Positions 39,162 through 50,443 of a stretch of DNA of 64,000 bases are shown here, in pieces. The stretch is taken from NCBI GenBank assembly GCA_030374765.1, contig JARGXX010000088.1:2852001-2916000 (forward strand), given 5' to 3'. The notes beneath the pieces were generated by a model, which was given only the letters and a program-made list of their open reading frames with translations, searched no databases and had not been told where the DNA came from. The stretch comes from Agarophyton chilense. Its lineage: Eukaryota > Rhodophyta > Florideophyceae > Gracilariales > Gracilariaceae. Made by a program: the position numbers and the translations under genes. How positions within the stretch are numbered: position 1 is the stretch's first letter; each line of letters starts with the position of its first letter.

Positions 39162-39489
39162 CTCGACATGTCTATTTCTATGACCGCCCTTCTTGCCCCA
39201 CTCCCATTACCAATGTCCCTGTCATCATGTCTACTTCTTTGATTGTTTTTTTAGTGGATTCGGTTTTCTTCTATCATTCCTGGCCAAGTATCTCTAGTGT
39301 CTACACGCTCGGCGGATTGGCCTCACATGAGACCAGCTTAGCCTCATATGAAACCAGTTCTATTTTCGAAAAAATTAGTAAAAATCGCTGGTTTCCATAC
39401 TGCAACGGCGTATTCTATTTTCTAAGTAAAAAACTAATTTGCTAACCATGTTCCTCCTGCTTTAAAGTACATTCCTTAGATACTTGTCT

Positions 39490-39600
39490 TCAGTAACAGC
39501 AGCTCAGTGGTTTCACGACCGCTCGGAGACTGATAAAGACAGGGTTCAAACCTCGCTGAGTTCAGTGTAACTCGAAAACTCCTACGGGAGCTCGACAAAT
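39490..39600 (+). repeat. tRNA-like sequence, possible SINE head
   Basis: AGCTCAGTGG (39501-39510) resembles a tRNA A box, and GGTTCAAACCT (39543-39553) resembles a B box, about 33 bases apart. No convincing full cloverleaf with acceptor stem forms, and no CCA-side pairing is seen. A tRNA-derived SINE head or a decayed tRNA is more likely than a working tRNA. The flanks 39167-39489 and 39601-39904 hold no recognised gene. Confidence 0.45.
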
Positions 39601-39909
39601 TCTAAAAATTATTAAGGTCTAAGAACGCATTTGCGTCCACTGGAACAGCAGACAGAATAAGGTGACATCTGCTAAAGGGATTGTTTCGTCAGAGACCATA
39701 ATATATCTAGCAAGTTGAATAACGCGGATTGAATTAGTAGGGGGCTTAAGGTAATTTCAACTTTTGCTTTATACTTTTAAAAAATGCCTCTAAAAAGCCT
39801 TGAAAACCCATGTTGACATACGACCATCAATGTTGTTGACTAAATGTTGCTCGAAATGTCATGTATGTCACGCAGATGATCTATAAAACACTCACGACCT
39901 GTTCCACTG

Positions 39910-40773
39910 TGAAGAGCAACGTCCTCCAGGGAGGTTTTTGGGGACTTAAGTTTTTTCCATAGCCTCCGGCGTGCAACCTCGTTATGAGTAGGAGTAATCC
40001 GTTTCACGGCGATGGCCGGAACGCCGGTGATGCACCGGCGGGACCGGGTGCCATACACGTGGCCGCAGCGCCCGCGCGACACGTGGCCGCCAGATTGGCC
40101 CCTTTTGTTAGACGGACATTTAGCTATTTAGGATAGTCTTTATTTATTCTATTCTACGGTGACTACAGTACTTAGGCCGCCGGCCTCGCGGCCGCCGGTC
40201 CAGTAAAGTCTCCCCAACAAGGGTGATCTTGGTCTTCCAGATCTTGGCTCTGGGTCGAACCGCCTGCGCGGATATACAACTCCTTACGGAGGGATTTCCC
40301 GTGGTGCACGGCTTCCCAACCCCCTTGGACGTTCAAGCAGCCTTCGAGTGTTGGGTATCTATTCTCACTTTCGTGGTTCCGCCCGTGTATACGGTTTGCT
40401 ACACCCGGCAGTGCCGGCTATTCCCGAGTCCCCTCTTGCGACTCGTGGTCAACCTAGCCCTCTTGCCTCCGTTCCCATTTTCCTTCCCTTTTCCTCCCCT
40501 TCATTGGGCAATTCCCGCTCTTGCGGCTCGCCCTGACACCTGTCGTGCTTGCCACTCTCGTGGGTTTTGCCTCCTCAGAGGATACGCAAGCACCGCTTCA
40601 GCGGATATCCTCGGCTTCTTTCAGCCTCCCTGCGCCCGTCGCGACGGTTCGGCTCCGGCTTACACCCGGCATTGCGCGCCGATCCCTGGGAGGGCTCTAC
40701 CGCGCCGGTTACCTCGTGAGAGGAAGATCCGGACGTCTTCGTAGGTTTTCCCCCTTGGGGGCATTGTCCTACA
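39910..40773 (+). repeat. 5' LTR of Gypsy element C
   Basis: An 864-bp LTR that is itself patchy. Its middle has the long-subtype extra bases and the CAGAGGATACGC variant of type 2, whereas its U5 end has the type-1 signature (TTCAGCGG, GGCTCCGG, GTGAGAGG, GCATTGTCC). It holds many micro-hairpins, for example at 40260-40271, 40280-40291 and 40299-40311. Confidence 0.95.
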
Positions 40774-40776
40774 AAT

Positions 40777-40792
40777 TGGTCTCCCGACTTAG
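40777..40792 (+). promoter_or_regulatory. Primer-binding-site candidate, element C
   Basis: TGGTCTCCCGACTTAG begins three bases inside the 5' LTR and is shared by all three copies. A TGG start fits pairing with a tRNA 3' CCA end; I could not name the tRNA. Confidence 0.55.
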
Positions 40793-40896
40793 AAGTCAAG
40801 ACTGCTTGTGTCCTCTCTGAGGTTGTTTTCCGTTTAACGGGTTTTCTCCGGTCTCACCGGCTTGCTTTCTATTCTCCCGTCGAGACGGTGTGGCCA

Positions 40897-43008
40897 ATGC
40901 CAAGGAAACCGCCTAGCATGGAGCCTCCTGCAACACGCAGCCGTTCCCGCCAAAGCGGTGATGCCAGGGGCACTGATGTTCCACAGGCCCTGGCTCCAAC
41001 ACCCCATTCCCGGGAGATACCGGTCACCGGCACTGAAGACCCGCAGCCCGATTCCGGGTTAACGACCGTCGCAACGGTGGTTTCTCCGCCTCCGCGGTTG
41101 GTCGACCAAGCGCGGATTGTACGCTTGGAAGAGCAGCTCCGCTCCTTGCGGGCTGCTCACAATACCCTCTCGAGGGAGTTCACCTCTTTACGAGGAAGCC
41201 TCGCTAACCCCCCTCCAAGTGAGTTAGCCGAGGATATCCGCGTATTGCGGTCGGACGTCAATACACTACTCGAGTGTTTTGGCGCTCCGTCTTCCTTCGC
41301 AGAAGGTCTGGTGAATCGCTTCGAGCGTCTCCGAAGCCGACTTGAGTCGGTCGAGAGGACGTTAACCTCGCCCGCGAACGCGGCTAGACCGGTTGTCTCT
41401 CATCGAGAGACACAGCCGCGGAACCGGAAGAGCCGGAAGAACCGGGATTCTAACCGTAAGCACGGACACCCGTCCGACTGATCATCTGAGTCGGACGGTA
41501 AACCGAGTGACTCGGAGAGTTCCGATTCGTCGGTGAGCGATGACCCACAGGATCGTTATGGGCGCTCTTCCCGCTCAAAGCGGTCCTCTGCCACCTACGG
41601 GGCCATCCGGTCGCGCCCCAAGGGTCGGCGACATCCGGGCCTCAAACCCTTGAAGCCCACCAACCCTCTGTACAGGACACTCCTGTCCTACCGGTATTAC
41701 CGGCTAGAAGATTCCTCTTTAGGTCGGACACCGCGTGACACGGGTAAAGTGAAAGACTGCATCAAGCGGATGCAGCTTTCACTTCGTAACCAGTCGTTTA
41801 CTGGGGATGATCCAATTCTGGTCTTGGATTTCCTCCACCGCTTTGTAGCGGAAGCCGATATACTCGGAATGAACGAAGGACAAGCCTACGTGGCGCTACC
41901 CTACTTTCTACGGGGTGTCGCTGAAGATCAGTTTTTGTCGGTCCAGGGCTCGTCGCGAGCCTCTGAAGGAGGTGTGACCTGCTGGCCCGAGGCAGTGCAG
42001 TACCTCCTGCGTTCCTACGCAAACAAATCCGCGATACAAGCGGCAATACTCGCTTTGCGAGACGCTCGACAACGCTCCGGCGAGCTCGAGACCGATTACT
42101 CGGTACGCCTGAATAAGACTTTCCACCGTTGTGGTAATGTATACCCCGCTGGGGAACGCTGCACGATGTTCATTGATGGCTTGGATCCAGCCATCAAGAC
42201 TCTTGTCGCCCGTTACAGGGAACAAGAGCCGAAGGTGACGTACCTTGAACTCGTACAGTTTGCCCGCGCAGCGGGAGATGCACTACGTGCACGCAATCCG
42301 GGAACCCGGTCGAAGGCCGCTAAAGCATTGCTGTTTGAGTCGGACTCTTCTTCACCGTCATTTGCGACGGATGGCATCCCCAAACAGGGTTATGACAATA
42401 TGAATGTCATCCATCACGATGGTTTATCTATTCCAACAACGGAATTACCGTCTACGACGGATGGCTCGGTTGACTCAACCGCAAGGGACACGGAGAACGG
42501 GCAGGTCTTTTATCTTAATGACCGCCGCACTCCGGCCCCCCGTATGCCGTACTCGAACGGAATGACACGAATTCAGCGCCCTGGATGGGTTGGAAACCGG
42601 GAACCCGGAAGATACACCGATGCTTGGAATGCCGTACCGCGTTACGCGGGAGTGACGTTGGTGTGCCACTTGTGCTACGAGCGCGGGCACACCTCCCCGC
42701 ATTGCCTTTTATCGCTACGCGATATGGCGCGGGTGGTGGATAATTACGAAGCCCTCTCCCCGCAGGAGAAGGGCTCCGTGCCACTCACGTCATATCTCCG
42801 CGCGAAGACGGACTTCCCCAACGCATTGGCTCACACTCCGAATTCTCGGTACAAACCGGCTCAGCCGGCACGCGCCGCACCAGCGCCAAACCACGCTGGT
42901 GGATCTCAATCCGCTCCTGCGGTAGCTACCGTGCAACGGAATCATGCACTCGTTGCCGAGGAAGTCGGGCCTTCGCCCGACCAGGACCCTGTACAGGGAA
43001 AAGAATAG
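40897..43008 (+). pseudogene. gag region of Gypsy element C
   Basis: It starts MPRKPPSMEPPATRSRSRQS. A coiled-coil-like stretch (RIVRLEEQLRSLRAAHNTLS) is followed by an Arg/Ser/Asp-rich segment, a capsid-like part, and a zinc knuckle of the CX2CX4HX4C type (CHLCYERGHTSPHC). It ends PVQGKE at 43008. Gag packages the RNA into virus-like particles. Fossil part. Confidence 0.88.
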
Positions 43009-43030
43009 AGGGAGTCTCCCCTTCGGGAGA
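42996..43030 (+). promoter_or_regulatory. Putative -1 frameshift signal at gag/pol, element C
   Basis: GGGAAAA (42996-43002) sits in gag phase as CAG GGA AAA GAA TAG, a textbook X XXY YYZ slip site. A hairpin TCTCCC-CTTC-GGGAGA follows at 43015-43030. Pol lies in the -1 frame, and that frame is open across the junction. Confidence 0.65.
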
Positions 43031-46000
43031 GGCGTCCTCAGAGTTGAGGCTGACGACGCCCGAGGCGCCGATGCCTCGCTCCCCGGTGAAAATCCTGACA
43101 AGGAAGGACACCGCAGACGCGGACTCTAAACACCTCGGTGTTTTGCGTCGACCGTGGATACGGATTAGAAATAACCGGATCCCGGATAGAGTCTTGGTAA
43201 TGGCCAAGCGTAACTACATGGTTTACCCTGACCTTGGTCTGCACACGCAGTTTATGGTGAGATATCTCACTGTCCTGGATACAGGTGCTGGGCCGAACTT
43301 TATTGTGGAATCGGTTTTACCCCCGCCATTGCGGTCACTCATCCGTTCTGAAACGGTACCCGACGTCTCAGACGCCAATAACAACCCGTTGAAAACGGTT
43401 GGTGTGATCGACCTGGTCGTCAGGCTAGGGCGGATGGTGGTTAAACTAACTTTTATTGTGTGCCGCTCGCTGGCCGCGCCAGTTATACTGGGATGTGACT
43501 TCTGCGACAGGTTTGTCGACGCCATCCGCCCACGCCTTAAGCAGGTGGAACTTGAGGACGGATCGACCGTCCCCATTGTTCGTCAACCGCTGAAGCGGGC
43601 ATCGAAGAAACACGTTCCTCTACCTGCTGCGCAGGAACCCACACCGGCGAAACGAGATTCTACGAAGCTACGCGTTGCCTCGTCAGTCACCATACCCCCG
43701 GAGAGCCAGGTTATGGTTTCAGTCAATTCCCGTCAACATGGTCTTCGGGTTGTTCAGCCCTTGCCCTCGTTGTACGAGAAATTTCAGTTAACCGTTGCGA
43801 ACGGAATCGTGCAAGTCACGCCGAATTCCCCTTTCAGGGTGTTGGTTGCCAATCTGGGAAATGCTCCCCAGACGCTGGCAAAGAACCAAGTCATTGGGTC
43901 TGTGACGCCGCACCCGCTCGCGATGCTCCCTACAAAGGTGACGGCTGCCGAAGTACTCGGAATAACTCCCTCTACCGAGGATGGTCTCTCGGTATCCGGT
44001 GCAGAAACCTCCGGGGAGGCACAGCAGTTGGCGCTCGATAAAACCGTCAAGACGGATGCATTTCCGACCTCGTCGGTTCCCACACCTGACACTAGGGCAC
44101 AGCCTACGAGCTACGATAAGATAGACCCGATCAAGGCCCTCGAGGACCTGGACCTGAGTCATGTACCGGTCTCACACCGGGACCGCTTACGCGGAATGCT
44201 ACGCGAGTTTACCACAATGTGGGACGGCTCACTGGGTGAGATCAATACAACCGAACATCGGATAGACTTGCTACCGGACGCACGTCCGGTTGCACAACCC
44301 CCTTACAGGGCGGGACCGAAAGCTCGGGAGGAGGAAGAATTTCAGGTGGACAAGATGCTCCGTGCTGGAGTCATCGAGCCCGCCCAATCTCCTTGGGCTT
44401 CACCGGTGGTGCTGGCCCTCAAAGCTGACGGCACGTGGCGGTTTTGCGTTGACTACCGCCGCCTCAATGCCGTCACCGTGAGGGACACCTACCCGATTCC
44501 GCGCATGGACGAGTGTATAGACTCGCTCGGGGACGCTACCGTGTTTACGGCTCTGGATGCTAACTGGGGCTACTGGCATGTCCCAGTCCGGGAAGAGGAC
44601 CGAGACAAAACCGAGTTTGTTTGCCACTCGGGTTCCTACCGCTTCAAGCGGATGCCGTTTGGTTTAACCAATGCACCGGCCACCTTTCAAAGGGCAATAG
44701 ACATACTGATGTCGCGTTTCAAGTGGTGCACGTGCCTTGTCTACTTGGACGACATCATTGTCTTTTCCAGAAACCTGGACGATCACCTGACCCACGCGCG
44801 GGACGTGATGACCGTACTGCGAGATGCAGGAATAACCCTCAAGTTGAGGAAGTGCGAGTTCTTCACCGACACGGTGAAGTATCTCGGGCATGTCATCCGT
44901 CCAGGACGGTTAATGATCGAACAAGGTCGTATCAAGTCCCTCTGCGAGGCGAAGGAGCCCCGTACTCAAACGGAGCTCCGCTCCTTTTTAGGTCTGGTCA
45001 ACGTCTATCGACGGTTTATACCGAGTTTCTCGGATATCGCCGCTCCGCTAAACGCGCGCTACTGCGGAAGGGCCAGACACCGAAGCTTGCGCCATTTACC
45101 ACCGATCAGTCGGAATCTTTTCGCTCCTTGATTAAGGCAGTTACGACAGCTCCCATCCTATCCTTGCCCAAACCTGGGCTTCCTTACTCCTTCGACACCG
45201 ACGCCAGCGACCACCAGGTGGGCTGCGCACTGTTCCAAACCACCCCCGAGGGGGAACGCAAACCAATTGGCTATTGGTCCCGCACGCTGAACGTCCACGA
45301 GCGCAACTACTCGGTGTCCGAGAAGGAGTGCCTCGCAGTGGTCTGGGCGCTATCCACTCTGCGCCCATACCTCATGGGCGTTCATTTCACCGTATGCACG
45401 GACCATGCCTCGTTGCGGTGGCTGCTGAACATCGCAGATCCTTCTGGCCGCTTAATGCGGTGGCGCCTCCGCTTAGCGGAATTCGACTTCGAGGTCGTCT
45501 ACAAGAAGGGTGTCCAGAACACCCAAGCAGACGCACTCTCTCGATTACCTACGACAGGTGAAGCACTTGCCGACCCGGAGGTCGACGAGATCCCGTGCTT
45601 TACCTTGGAAGGGGAAACACCGACGGAGTCGGATCGGCCAGAACCCGGGGAAGACACCATGGAAATGGATGAGCTACTCGCAGCGCGCGAGAATGAAAAA
45701 CCCGTACCCGGAACCTTTGTACCCATCTCCACCGAGGAGATGATCCGAGAACAGTTCGGTGACCCGTTCTGCACGCGCATACGGGCCCGCCTAAACGGTG
45801 GAGAGGACCTCCCGTTCGAGGTAAACGACATCGGATACCTCGTCCGGACGGTGGACCACCGATCCCAGATCGTGGTCCCTCACACCCTGCAAACCAGGGT
45901 GCTCCACCTCTCACACTACCCGACCCTCGGGGGACACTCCGGTGGGAGAAAACTTTATCTAACCCTGCGAAGGGACTTTTATTGGCCCGCTATGGCGGTC

Positions 46001-48289
46001 GATTGCTACGCTACGGTGCAGTTCTGCACCCAATGCGCAAAGAACCGGGCGAAACTCCGGAAGCACTCCAAACGGATGAAGCTTTTCCCCGCAAGGGCGC
46101 CCCTCGAGTTTGTCGCAATCGACATTCTCGGGCCTCTACTCAAGACGCGCAAGGGAAACAAGTTCCTCTTGGATATCACTGACCGCTTTCCGAAGCTGGT
46201 GCGCACCGTACCTTTACGGAAAATCACCGCTTTCACGGTTGCGAACGCCTTCGTTACGCACTGGGCGTTCGTTTATGGCCCTCCGATAGAGGTTCTATCC
46301 GATAACGGTAAGCAGTTCGCCTCTAAGTTCTTCCAGGACGTCTGCCGCATCCTCGACGTCAAGAGCCTGTTTACTACCACCTACCACCCGCAAAAAAACG
46401 GGCAGGTGGAACGCTTCAACCGCACCCTACTCGCGTCGCTACGCTCCTACGTATCCGATCACCCAATGACGTGGGACATTTATTCTGATGCTATCACCTA
46501 CGCCTACAACACGCAGGTTCACCGGACAACCGGTCTGACTCCCTTCGAGCTTATGCTCTCCAGGACACCCCTGCCAGTGGCGGTCGAACCCCAACACAGG
46601 GTCACCTCTTTCCCATCCGTGGGTCAATACCGCCTCAAGTGAAAGAACTGGCTTACCAAGCTCGTACCGGTCGCCCGGAAGTCCATGGAACGTGCCCAGG
46701 CCGCCTACAAGCGGGATTTTGATAACCGCTTACGCGGACCACTACCGGCACCGCCCAAGCCGGGAACTTACGTGTTCGTTCGCCGGGAGTACTACAACCC
46801 CCGGACCGACAAGCGTCACAAGCTCTCGCCTGTCGCTGAAGGTCCGTTCCGGGTGGTGTCCTCCCTCCCCGGCACCGTTGTGGTGGACAAGAACGGCTAC
46901 CACGAACGTCTTTCACAAGACCGCATCGTAGCCGCCCCACCGCCGCAGGCGGAAAACGCATCAGCCCCCGTCGAAACGGCCTCGGATACCACGGGTACAA
47001 CGGTGGGACCACGCCCCGCCGTGGTACCGCACCCCTCACGGGGTCCCTCCGATATACCGACTTTATCGGAACCACCGGCAATGCCGGAAACACCTGGCCC
47101 TCGCGGCCAGCTACCCTTACGGGCGCCGCGCAGCGGTATTTATACCCGCCATGCGGTTAGCCCACCATCACCCGTCGCTCCGTCTAAGAAGGGGGAGGGG
47201 ACCCGCTCAATCGCGGAAGCATCGCCGTCGCAACGGAGGTTTAACCGGACACCCCGGGCAAGGGCCCCGAGCAGGCAACCGGCATCGTCGCCGGACGCCA
47301 ATCCGCTCCCGCGGGACGCGGCAGTCAACCCGACCGCCACGCAACCCCGCAAGGGGAACCAAGGCGCTCGAAGACCCGAAGCCGGGAAGCGAGACCCTAC
47401 GGACGCTCGGCATCGCGTGGAAGCAACTGAGGGCTCCCCGCACATTCGCGGTCGCACACCGAGCGTTTCGGTCGATACCGGTACTCCGGCGGGCGCTGCG
47501 CAAGCAGGTCTAGCGAGCCACTCCGTTGAGAACGGTACGAACCCCATGGGGGAAAAGGGGCGCGACGACAAGTCGAAAACCGCCTCCCTTGCCGAACAAT
47601 CGGAGCCAACCGTCCGCGACGGTCCGGCCACCCGTCCTCAAGGTCACGTGACCCGGGCGGGAGATCGGACCAATGGGCACCCGGCATCCCGGTCATTGGC
47701 TGACAGCCACCCCGCGGAGGCGAATCGCCGGGACGGTGAACCACTCACCGCCCACGGCGCACCGCACAGCGGAAAGTGCCCACCAATGGGAACGCCGCAT
47801 GCCGCAAATCAAGCGGAGGCCTCCGGCGAACCGTCACCAAGAGGAAAGGACCCCCGCAAACTCGCGGTAAGAGCGGACTTCAGGGAAGCCCCTACCGCCC
47901 AGCGGAAACACAACCCGGCCACGCCGGCAACTTCCGCGAAGCGGTACGGCAGCCCCGGCAATCCGGCAACAACCGCAGAGCGGAATGACAAACCGGGTGA
48001 CCCGAAACAGGCGACGACGAGCCCAGCACCACGCGGCGCTGAGGCTCGGGTCACCACCACCCGGCAAGGCCGGCATGTTTACGTGCAGGAGTACGTCCTC
48101 GACCGAATCGTCGGACATAGCTACGATGAGCACGGGGTGCTCCAGTACCGGACCCGCTGGTACGGATACGGGCCGGAGTGGGACACCCCGGAGCCCATCG
48201 AGCACCTCCCGCGCTCTGCGGTAATGCGATACCACCGCCTTGCGGGGACCGCACTCCCAGCCACGCTGGTAAACGCCCAAGAGGGATAA
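43009..48289 (+). pseudogene. pol region of Gypsy element C
   Basis: Domains in order are protease (DTGAGPNF near 43280), reverse transcriptase (FCVDYRRLNAVTVRDTYPIP; YLDDIIVFSRN near 44740), RNase H (TDASDHQVGCAL near 45200), integrase zinc-binding HHCC part (HYPTLGGHSGG to CTQCAKNR), integrase core (VAIDILGPL, VLSDNGKQF, QVERFNRTLL), a low-complexity linker of over 300 residues from about 46930, and a chromodomain at about 48075-48240 (YVQEYVLDRIVGHSYDEHG, RTRWYGYGPEWDTPEPIEHL). Chromodomains direct chromoviruses to modified histones. Fossil with few breaks. Confidence 0.94.
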
Positions 48290-48621
48290 ACCGTGAACAC
48301 GGAATGGAATGGCTGATGGCGCCACGCGCCATCTCCGTCCATGCCCCAACGCGGGGAAGGAAGCAACCGCTCACGCTATCCCAACCTCGTTGGTGGTCGT
48401 GCCAGTTACCTGGTCCGCGCGCGAAGCGCCCACCGTTAAACACGGAACTCCCAGCTAGGCTGGTTCCCTGCAACGCCGGACCCCCGGTTGAAGGCCGGTA
48501 CCCCGGAAAGAAAGAAGTGAAATTGGGAAAGGGCGTCGGAAAGGCGATCCTCTTCTTTTATTTCTCACTACTGGCAAGGGCGCCCTAGTGGCGCCGCCCT
48601 ACATTCTACCGGAAGCTCCGG

Positions 48622-50396
48622 TCATTCCTCCGCACGAGGTGGACCCCCGCCCAGGCGGTGGGCTAAGGCATCCGGCATGGCGGCCACATCACCCGAGATC
48701 TCGGAAGGGCGAAGCCCCACCTCCCGAAGGAAGCGCGCGATGACCTCGCCCCGCTCCGCGCCAGCGACGGTTGCGGGCGGGCCCGCCACCGATGGAGTCG
48801 GATAGGAATCCGTTCGCACGGCATCAGCAGCCCCGGATGGAGCCCACCACCGTATTCAACGGACTCCTCACCGGCCTCGCCGGACCCGTCATCCTCCATC
48901 GGAGCGTAACCCGGATCCTCCGGTTCGTTGTCGACCATCGGGTCACCATCCGCATAGTCGCGGTAATAGTCGCTCGAGTCGACATACCCTCGCGGGTGGT
49001 CGGCCGGGACTTCACGCGGCGCATGCCGGTTGGCTTCCGCTTCCTCGCGGCTGATCTCGTGGTAATCCCAGGGGTCGAAGTAGATGAAATCCCCCGCTAG
49101 CGCGGTATTCCTCCCGAATCCGGGGCCAGACCCGCGACGCGGTTGAATGCGTTGGGAGTTCTCCAGCGGGACCTCATCCCACTGGACCCCCTCCACAAAG
49201 TCGAGGAGGGCCAGCATCTCTTCTTCGTTCGCCTCGCCCCCGAGGGGGATGCGCATATCCAAACGGCGGATCGCAGCCCGCACACGCGGTGGCACGTACC
49301 ACAATCGGTATTGGTCGTAGGCCTCAGCGAGAATAAAAGCCGCAGTGCGGACGGCCCATTCGCTTACCACGACGGACCACCACCCCGACTGGGGATCGTT
49401 CAAGAACGACGACCCTACATAGGTGAATACTGGGGGCAGCTCAATGAAGCAAACCCAGCACGCCTCCAAGGAGGACCACCAGTCTGGGAGACTGACGTAC
49501 CGACCACGTCGGTGAGCAGGCGCGATGCGCTCAATCTCCGTGTTCTGGTACGGTACGAAATACCCGGTCCGGGCCCGCCAACGCCGCTCATCGCGGATGA
49601 AGTTCTGAAGGAAGTTCGAGCGCGACTGCCGCGGTTGGTAGCGCAACTCTGCCCGAAGAATGGGTCGTACCCAGCAAAGGGCTTCTTGCCGAGCGATCGG
49701 TGTACCCCTCCAAGCGAGGATTTCCAATCCGTTGAGACGGTCGCAGTACGACATTTCCCCGCGAGTGCGGTAAAGGTGGACGTCGAATTCGACCTCTGGC
49801 GGTATCGGGAACTCGAAAGGCGCCCGATGGTGCCTGAGATAAGCGATCCGCACAAGCGCGGCCTGAGCCTCCGCAGAGGATTCACCGCGTCGGCGGAGTA
49901 TGTGGTGTACCGGGATGGCGATACGATTACGCCAATCCCAGGACATGGTCACCACGCCGGGCAGGTCGCCCGGGAGCATCTCCGAATTATCGGTGTAGGA
50001 CTGGATCAAATCCTCGTCGCGGACAGCCAATGGGTGAAACCAAGGCGCATACCGCAACATCGCGGAGCCATGCCGAGTTCTCGGATTAGCACCCACAAGG
50101 GCGTCGTAGGTCGGCCACTGCGGTGGGTCCGCCTGTCCGCGAAAGCGGGCGCCAATACGGCGGTTTTCGTACGCGAGGTTGGTAACATCCCCAGGGTAGG
50201 GCGCGGACCGGAAGCCGGTGGAACCGCCAAGGGCGGGAGTCGCGGATGTGTTATGACGGTCGGGGTTGGACATGGTGCGTGTTGGTGTGCTGTGGTTGGA
50301 ATCAGATGCGGAGAGCGTGCGTGGGATCCTTGGTGAAGGTGTGTTGGTTTCCGGAGACCCGACGTCGGACGCGCTCTTATCATGACGAGCTGCCAT
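48622..50396 (-). pseudogene. Antisense ORF of Gypsy element C
   Basis: It begins MAARHDKSASDVGSPE at 50396, just inside the 3' LTR, and runs toward the chromodomain end on the opposite strand to gag-pol. The core is rich in W, Y and R (MSWDWRNRIAIPVHHI, NFIRDERRWRARTGYFVPY, YDQYRLWYVPP). The C-terminal third is acidic (DNEPEDPGYAPMEDD). I recognise no domain and no catalytic motif. An antisense transcript from the 3' LTR would be needed to express it. Fossil part. Confidence 0.7.
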
Positions 50397-50430
50397 GCCG
50401 ACTTCCTCTTCGAGGTGTTCGCCCTGTCTT

Positions 50431-50443
50431 AAGGGGGGGGATA
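50431..50443 (+). promoter_or_regulatory. Polypurine tract of element C
   Basis: AAGGGGGGGGATA lies immediately before the 3' LTR start TGAAGAGC, as expected for the plus-strand primer of an LTR element. Confidence 0.75.

Noticed and set aside
49143-50336. A 397-codon frame on the sense strand overlapping the antisense ORF of element C, also open in A and B
   Set aside because: The antisense frame is longer and has a more protein-like layout with an ordered core and acidic tail. The sense frame is likely open because of GC-rich codon structure. dN/dS in both frames would settle it.
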